DNA from: Gloeophyllum trabeum ATCC 11539
Taxonomy: Eukaryota > Basidiomycota > Agaricomycetes > Gloeophyllales > Gloeophyllaceae
DNA length: 64,000 bases
Reading direction: 5' to 3'
NCBI RefSeq assembly: GCF_000344685.1
Contig: NW_006920416.1
Span: 719,612 to 783,611 of the forward strand
Shown: positions 59,773-64,000 of the stretch, in pieces
How the letters are laid out: the number at the start of each line of letters is the position of its first letter
Numbering within the stretch: the first letter of the stretch is position 1
Made by a program: the position numbers and the translations under genes
Notes under the pieces: model-generated
What the model saw: only the letters and a program-made list of their open reading frames with translations
What the model was told of the DNA's origin: nothing
Databases searched by the model: none

Positions 59773-61478
59773 ATGGCATCCGCTGGAGTGGTGCAGGTAT
59801 GATTCCCCTGGATTTGCCGGTCATAATTCTGACCGCTTATACAACTTACAAAGTACGACATCATCGGGGACGACGATACGGGTATGAGCGAAGCTATCAT
59901 ACAGAGTATCCAAACGTTCGTGACCTTTTCTGCGTTCATTAGCACATCACCTGATATAGCTCGCGCACTAGAGAGTTGGAACGGAATCAGACGGAGCTAG
60001 CGAGGCTGAGGCAGTTCCGCAGCCTGTCGGGCCTACTTCGCCCTGGCTCTAGGCTGCGGCAGATGGAATCCTGCCAGGAGCGCATAACAGCCTTGCAGAG
60101 CGTACGCAGAATACACATGCAGTATACTCCTAAGCTGACCCTAGGGCTCAGAGGTTGGCGGAGGAAGTGTCCGCCAGTCGAGACCGCTCCGTCGCGGTCT
60201 CTCTCAGCATTGACGAACTCCTTAGACGAGTCGACGAGCTGGAAGTATGTTTTGCAACAAACAGATAATGTATAGCTTTTTAGCATACCGACAGATCTCG
60301 GTGCAAGCTACCGGCGGGAACCAGGATCCAAACATCGCTGACCCGCAGCATGACCACCACCAAGGCGAGGCGGAGGTACGCGCTGAAGCCGACCCTGTTC
60401 CCGTACATGGGTGGGTGACGTTCAGCCGAATTGTTTGAAGGAAACAAGCATAGCTCATGTCTATGCCCAAAGGCGGGACATGGTACGCGGCTTGCCGCCC
60501 TTGAGATTCGTCAGACTCTTAACTGGTGTGAACGGCATCGCTGCCGAAGTCCAGCCTGTGAGCTTTGAGAGGATGCGTCAGAATCCTGCCGGAGGCGTGA
60601 AGGAGTCAGTCTCAATAGTCATGATTTTCTTATACTAACTGACTCGAAATAGTCACCTACTTCGGCTTGACACGCATAGGGGCACATCCCAGCTCAAGAA
60701 TCTTGCCTTCGCTGATCCAGATTCTCTTTATATACCCCACAGTTATCTGCACATCAAGAATATTCGGAAATGTGGGGTTTTCTTCACGGTGGGATTCTGC
60801 ACGTGGAGCACCCTCCATCGCGCTGGCGATGATCAACCCGAGATCTGTGTTACACCATCGCAGACGACGTGGCCTCGTCTGTGCTCCGTAGTCGGAGCCG
60901 TTCTTGACGCGAATTGTCTTTACACGTCGACCTTCCGGAACGGCGTGGCGTTTTCGACTACGCGCAGAAAAAGTGAGTCGGGCTGTTCTCGCCACGACGA
61001 ATCCCTCTTAATTTCTTAGATGTGGTCAACGGCACACCGGTCAAGCAGCCGCCGAAACACCCGCGCCTGATACCAGGCAACGTACATGGTACGGAACACC
61101 TTCCCGAATTCTGCTGGACTTCACATTAACTACTATGTTCCTTGCAGCCTATCCATTGGTCCGGGCTTACAATGATCCAGGCAAGTCTTCTTCCTGACGA
61201 AACCGTTCTCCGCTGACTGCTTGATAGTGGAAGTCTTCGATGGCAGGAACGAGCCTTTCGAGCTATCCCAATATCGCCAACTTCCACCGTTCCCCGGCCC
61301 AGTGCCACCGCGAACGGCTGTAGTTGTGATATACACCATATCGCGCTATCAGTATAGAGGCCCTATTCCTGCTGCAGATCTCACCTGGGCGGTTGGCTTC
61401 AATGTGCTTGACGTGGTCGTCGTAGCAAATCCACATGAATGCGTGTGGGACGGGCCTGTCAATGACCACCATGGCTAG
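59773..61478 (+). CDS. Family X protein, plus-strand copy (X4)
   Basis: A multi-exon gene. The first exon (59773-59796, MASAGVVQ) is joined by a 57-nt intron with a CTGAC branch site to YDIIGDDDT. A coiled-coil segment follows (LERNQTELARLRQFRS, LLRPGSRLRQMESCQERITA, SIDELLRRVDELE). The conserved C-terminal domain begins near 60653: LLRLDTHRGTSQLKNLAFAD, FFTVGFCTWSTLHRAGDDQP, EICVTPSQTTWPRLCSVVGA and FRNGVAFSTTRR. Then come VVNGTPVKQPPKHPRLIPGN, YPLVRAYNDPVEVFDGRNEP and AVGFNVLDVVVVANPHECVW. One intron appears to use a GC donor (CCAG|GCAAGT). The whole C-terminal part is in frame, so this is the best-preserved of the three copies. Function unknown; the middle exons are approximate. Confidence 0.6.
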
Positions 61479-63597
61479 GGCCTGACTGTCTTTCCCTGAT
61501 TTGGATATCGACACGCTACAGGACATGAGCCATCACAACTCCGTGGCATCTTGGAGGAACTCACATGTGGATTAGAGAACGGCCATGCGGTACTCGAGTT
61601 ACGTTGTATAGCATCGCTGCTGTGTTTGGAACGTACTGTAAGGCGGTGCGCCACTTTCGGCCCGCGAGATGGCCTCCGGAATAGAAATAAGCGTAGCACT
61701 TGTAGGAGGGCTCCAACGGCCTCAGGAACTTGTATATAAGGGTTTCCAATATACAGAAAAAATATGTGAGGAAAAACAACCAGGTCGGCCAATGGAATGT
61801 CCGTACATCAGGGGTGCCAGTACTGAGACACTGAGCGGGCGGTAATCCCCCATAAAAATCGGAGGAGTGAGGACCCAGTGCTGATGGAATGATATGTCGG
61901 CTACTTCTCCTGTGCAGTCATTTTCTTGCAGTTGAAAGAACCCAGCACGCATCATACTATAGCATTCTAAACAGAGCATACTATGAGCAGAATAAGTCCT
62001 CTGATCGGCTGGATTTTGTATATTCTTTCTTTCTTCTTGTACAATCTACCTGTTCCTGGTGAGTGCACCCTATAACCGGAAAATGGTCTTTACATGTTAA
62101 TCGTCATAGAGGGACGATATAGACCTTTTGCACAACCCCGCACTGGCATATATTCCTCGCGGCGTTCTCTTCTGAGAGGGGAGCAATGCGCCATTGCTCT
62201 AGTGGGCACTTAAGCCGGTTTAAACTATAGAATATGTTAGAAAATCATAGAAGAATTCTGCAGATGCCCGCATCATGGTCCCGTCTTACAATGCGCTGTC
62301 ATATGCGCATGCAGAATTGGGTTGGTGGCATACAGGTCTAGGGCTATTTTGGTATGCGCGGTGTAAAGCATAACTTTGGCTGGAACTGCTGAAGCAGCTA
62401 GGGTAGACTGCAGCAGAGTAAATTTGTGCGTCATTACGAGCTCACTATCTCGAAACCAGGGACAGTCACTGCGGGCAGAGACCGATCATGATGTCCCACC
62501 CGCGAGCGTGCTAGGAACATGCCCCAGTTGGGAGAACACTTTCTTACGATGGTCTTTGTTGTGCCATGACCGGGAGCATGTCCTTTGAATGAACAAAGGG
62601 AGGTCCGCGGGGCATTTACTGTGGTCTGTCAAAAGTACTAGTAGGGAACGTTTTATCAACATTATCCTCTCATTCTTTATGCCTCTACCAAGGTCAGCTT
62701 CGGAGCATGCAAAAAAATTGTTCTCCCACCTGCTTATCTCATGAATCGCAGTGCTTTGGGCCATGGTCAGAGTCCATTCACGTCTCTGAACTTAGCCGGC
62801 GCGGCCAATCACAACCAATGATGGAGGGACCCACGCGTGACAACGTGACAGGGACCGACGCGATAAGTCACGCTCGCGTCCAGAAAGTCGACCCCACTGG
62901 GAGGTCACACCGCCGAACGCGTTCGCGAACTGCAAATGCGAACGTGAGAACCACACCACGGTGCACGTGGGCGCGTGTCGATTCTGTGGCTCTGTCCACC
63001 GGCCACAGACGCGTACCCCTCCTGCTTATGATAAAATCTGCATAGCCTGATGGTTTTAGCTTGTAAGTTTATTGTAATCAGTCTGTGAGATTGAAATTGC
63101 TGGGTAATTGTAAAAAAATGTGGTGAGTAATCGAAGCTGTCTGTCCAATTGGGGTCACACGAATGCACTGAAGCCCCTTCCGTGCCCTCCCCCTAACGGT
63201 TTCCATAGTCAATACTACTGGCATTGCATTGGAAATGTGATGCCTCCACAGATGCCCTTGTTGAAATATTCTAAGCAAACGGAAGATGAGCGCGTTTGCC
63301 CCAGGCGGTCGGTTGCCCGAAGGGCAATCGCGTACAGGACATCGAGTAGATACAATGAATATATATGAATTTTCTTATCACCTTATCAGTCGGGCCCACC
63401 TGTGGCGGTCCCCCCTGACCACGCGCAACACGGCGCGAGCTCGCAAGCTCGATCCCGACTCCCGAAATCCAACAGCCCTGTATACATATAATTAGTCATT
63501 GGGCATGGACAACTTGAAATTCATGGGAATTACTGATGAAGAGTTATGGAGGCAGCAGCACGCACAGTGCGCCCTACACAACTCACCTGTATTGGTT
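61479..63597. other. Intergenic, no gene recognised
   Basis: About 2.1 kb with only short motif-free frames. It lies between the last family X exon and the LTR of a copia element. Confidence 0.45.
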
Positions 63598-63862
63598 GGA
63601 TGCTGTAGCTACTGGTAAAGCTCGTATGAACGACCCTTGTCATTAGGCAGCAGAGCTGCAGGGTTTATATACACTGTGGCCCATAGGCTGACTAAGCTAC
63701 GTGGAATATCTATAATCCTACTGAGCTCCACCTATGATGTCACTGACCCACATGAGCTCCGTGCCTTGTACAATAATGGAATATACCAGAATGTTCCAGA
63801 GGGTTCTGGTACGTTCTGGTATGTTGTAGAACCTGGCAGCTAAGTCAGCGCCCAGTTCAACA
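63598..63862 (-). repeat. 3' LTR of a Ty1/copia-type retrotransposon, with polypurine tract
   Basis: On the minus strand a purine tract GAGGGGGAG (63863-63871) is followed immediately by TGTTGAACTGGGCG, and the repeat ends CCAACCAATACA, giving TG...CA ends 265 bp apart. A TATA box (GTGTATATAAAC) lies inside. The retrotransposon's last codons lie just upstream (63920-64000). TCACC (63593-63597) would be the target duplication, but the other end is outside the window. Confidence 0.75.
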
Positions 63863-63919
63863 CTCCCCCTCGCTAAGTGCCGCGGATATTCGCGCACGCA
63901 AGCGTTGGGCTGACTTAGA

Positions 63920-64000
63920 TTACTTGTAAAACCTAAGTCCGAGTTGCGCTCTGAAGCATAGGAACTTGACATGTCCTAAGTTCTTAGTGAACATGTCGGC
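63920..64000 (-). CDS. Ty1/copia Pol C-terminus (RNase H end), partial at window edge
   Basis: The minus strand from the window edge reads ADMFTKNLGHVKF, then FRAQLGLRFYK and a stop at 63920-63922. This matches the highly conserved end of copia polyproteins (ADIFTK-type motif, then LGLR). It is followed by a purine tract and an LTR, as expected. The element extends beyond 64000, so whether it is complete cannot be judged. Confidence 0.85.
   Translation of the reverse strand, partial: ADMFTKNLGHVKFLCFRAQLGLRFYK

Overview
The window is nuclear DNA from a basidiomycete fungus, most likely an Agaricomycete and probably a wood- or litter-decaying polypore-like species. Evidence: genes are split by many short (about 50-65 nt) GT-AG introns, with CTGAC/CTAAC-like branch sites; an expanded XPG/PIN-domain nuclease, F-box-like and MYND-finger families are present, as is a serine-rich cupredoxin with a GPI-type tail; and there are secreted plant-cell-wall enzymes (feruloyl esterase/tannase, GH43). 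Order-level placement is inference. Exon edges were placed by eye from frame, splice consensus and family similarity, so single-base errors are possible.

Layout. 0.3-4.8 kb: an XPG/GEN1-like nuclease gene followed after 120 bp by a Crypton-like tyrosine recombinase with a GCR1_C-like C-terminus. 5.9-6.2 kb: a 349-bp hAT-like MITE with a perfect 8-bp target duplication. 6.7-13.4 kb: F-box-like gene, 12-exon multi-span membrane protein, and 14-exon cytochrome P450. 13.4-16.9 kb: no supportable gene. 16.9-20.2 kb: GC-rich F-box-like gene, a decayed tandem duplication, and a small secreted protein with two CxYGCT motifs. 23-29 kb: MYND-finger gene, a 1.1-kb element with about 208-bp terminal inverted repeats, a small MITE, and a broken gene of a repeated family (here 'family X'). 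28.9-36.6 kb: tannase/feruloyl esterase, a broken copy of the GH43 3' end, an unknown gene and the intact GH43 gene. 37.5-41.4 kb: second copy of the first F-box-like gene, then N-acetylglucosamine-6-phosphate deacetylase. 41.7-46.8 kb: a second hAT-like element carrying a tRNA-like insert, the second MYND gene and a second family X gene. 48.5-53.9 kb: a third element with hAT-like ends, then a tandem array of small acidic proteins whose first member is broken and abuts a decayed adenosine-deaminase-like gene. 55-58 kb: a 5'-truncated X-family DNA polymerase, an inverted duplicate of a promoter plus first exon, and the cupredoxin gene it came from. 59.8-61.5 kb: a third family X gene. 63.6-64 kb: the 3' LTR and last codons of a Ty1/copia element on the minus strand, running off the window.

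How the parts relate. The core of extracellular or intermediary metabolism (esterase, GH43, GlcNAc-6-P deacetylase, P450) is dispersed rather than a co-regulated cluster. Much of the rest is shaped by duplication: MYND, F-box-like, family X, the acidic array, the GH43 end and the cupredoxin promoter each occur at least twice here. Several copies are broken by deletions, frameshifts or CGA-to-TGA changes. Four kinds of small inverted-repeat element and two larger mobile elements are interspersed. The most unusual items are the nuclease/recombinase pair at the left edge and the twin-motif secreted peptide near 20 kb.
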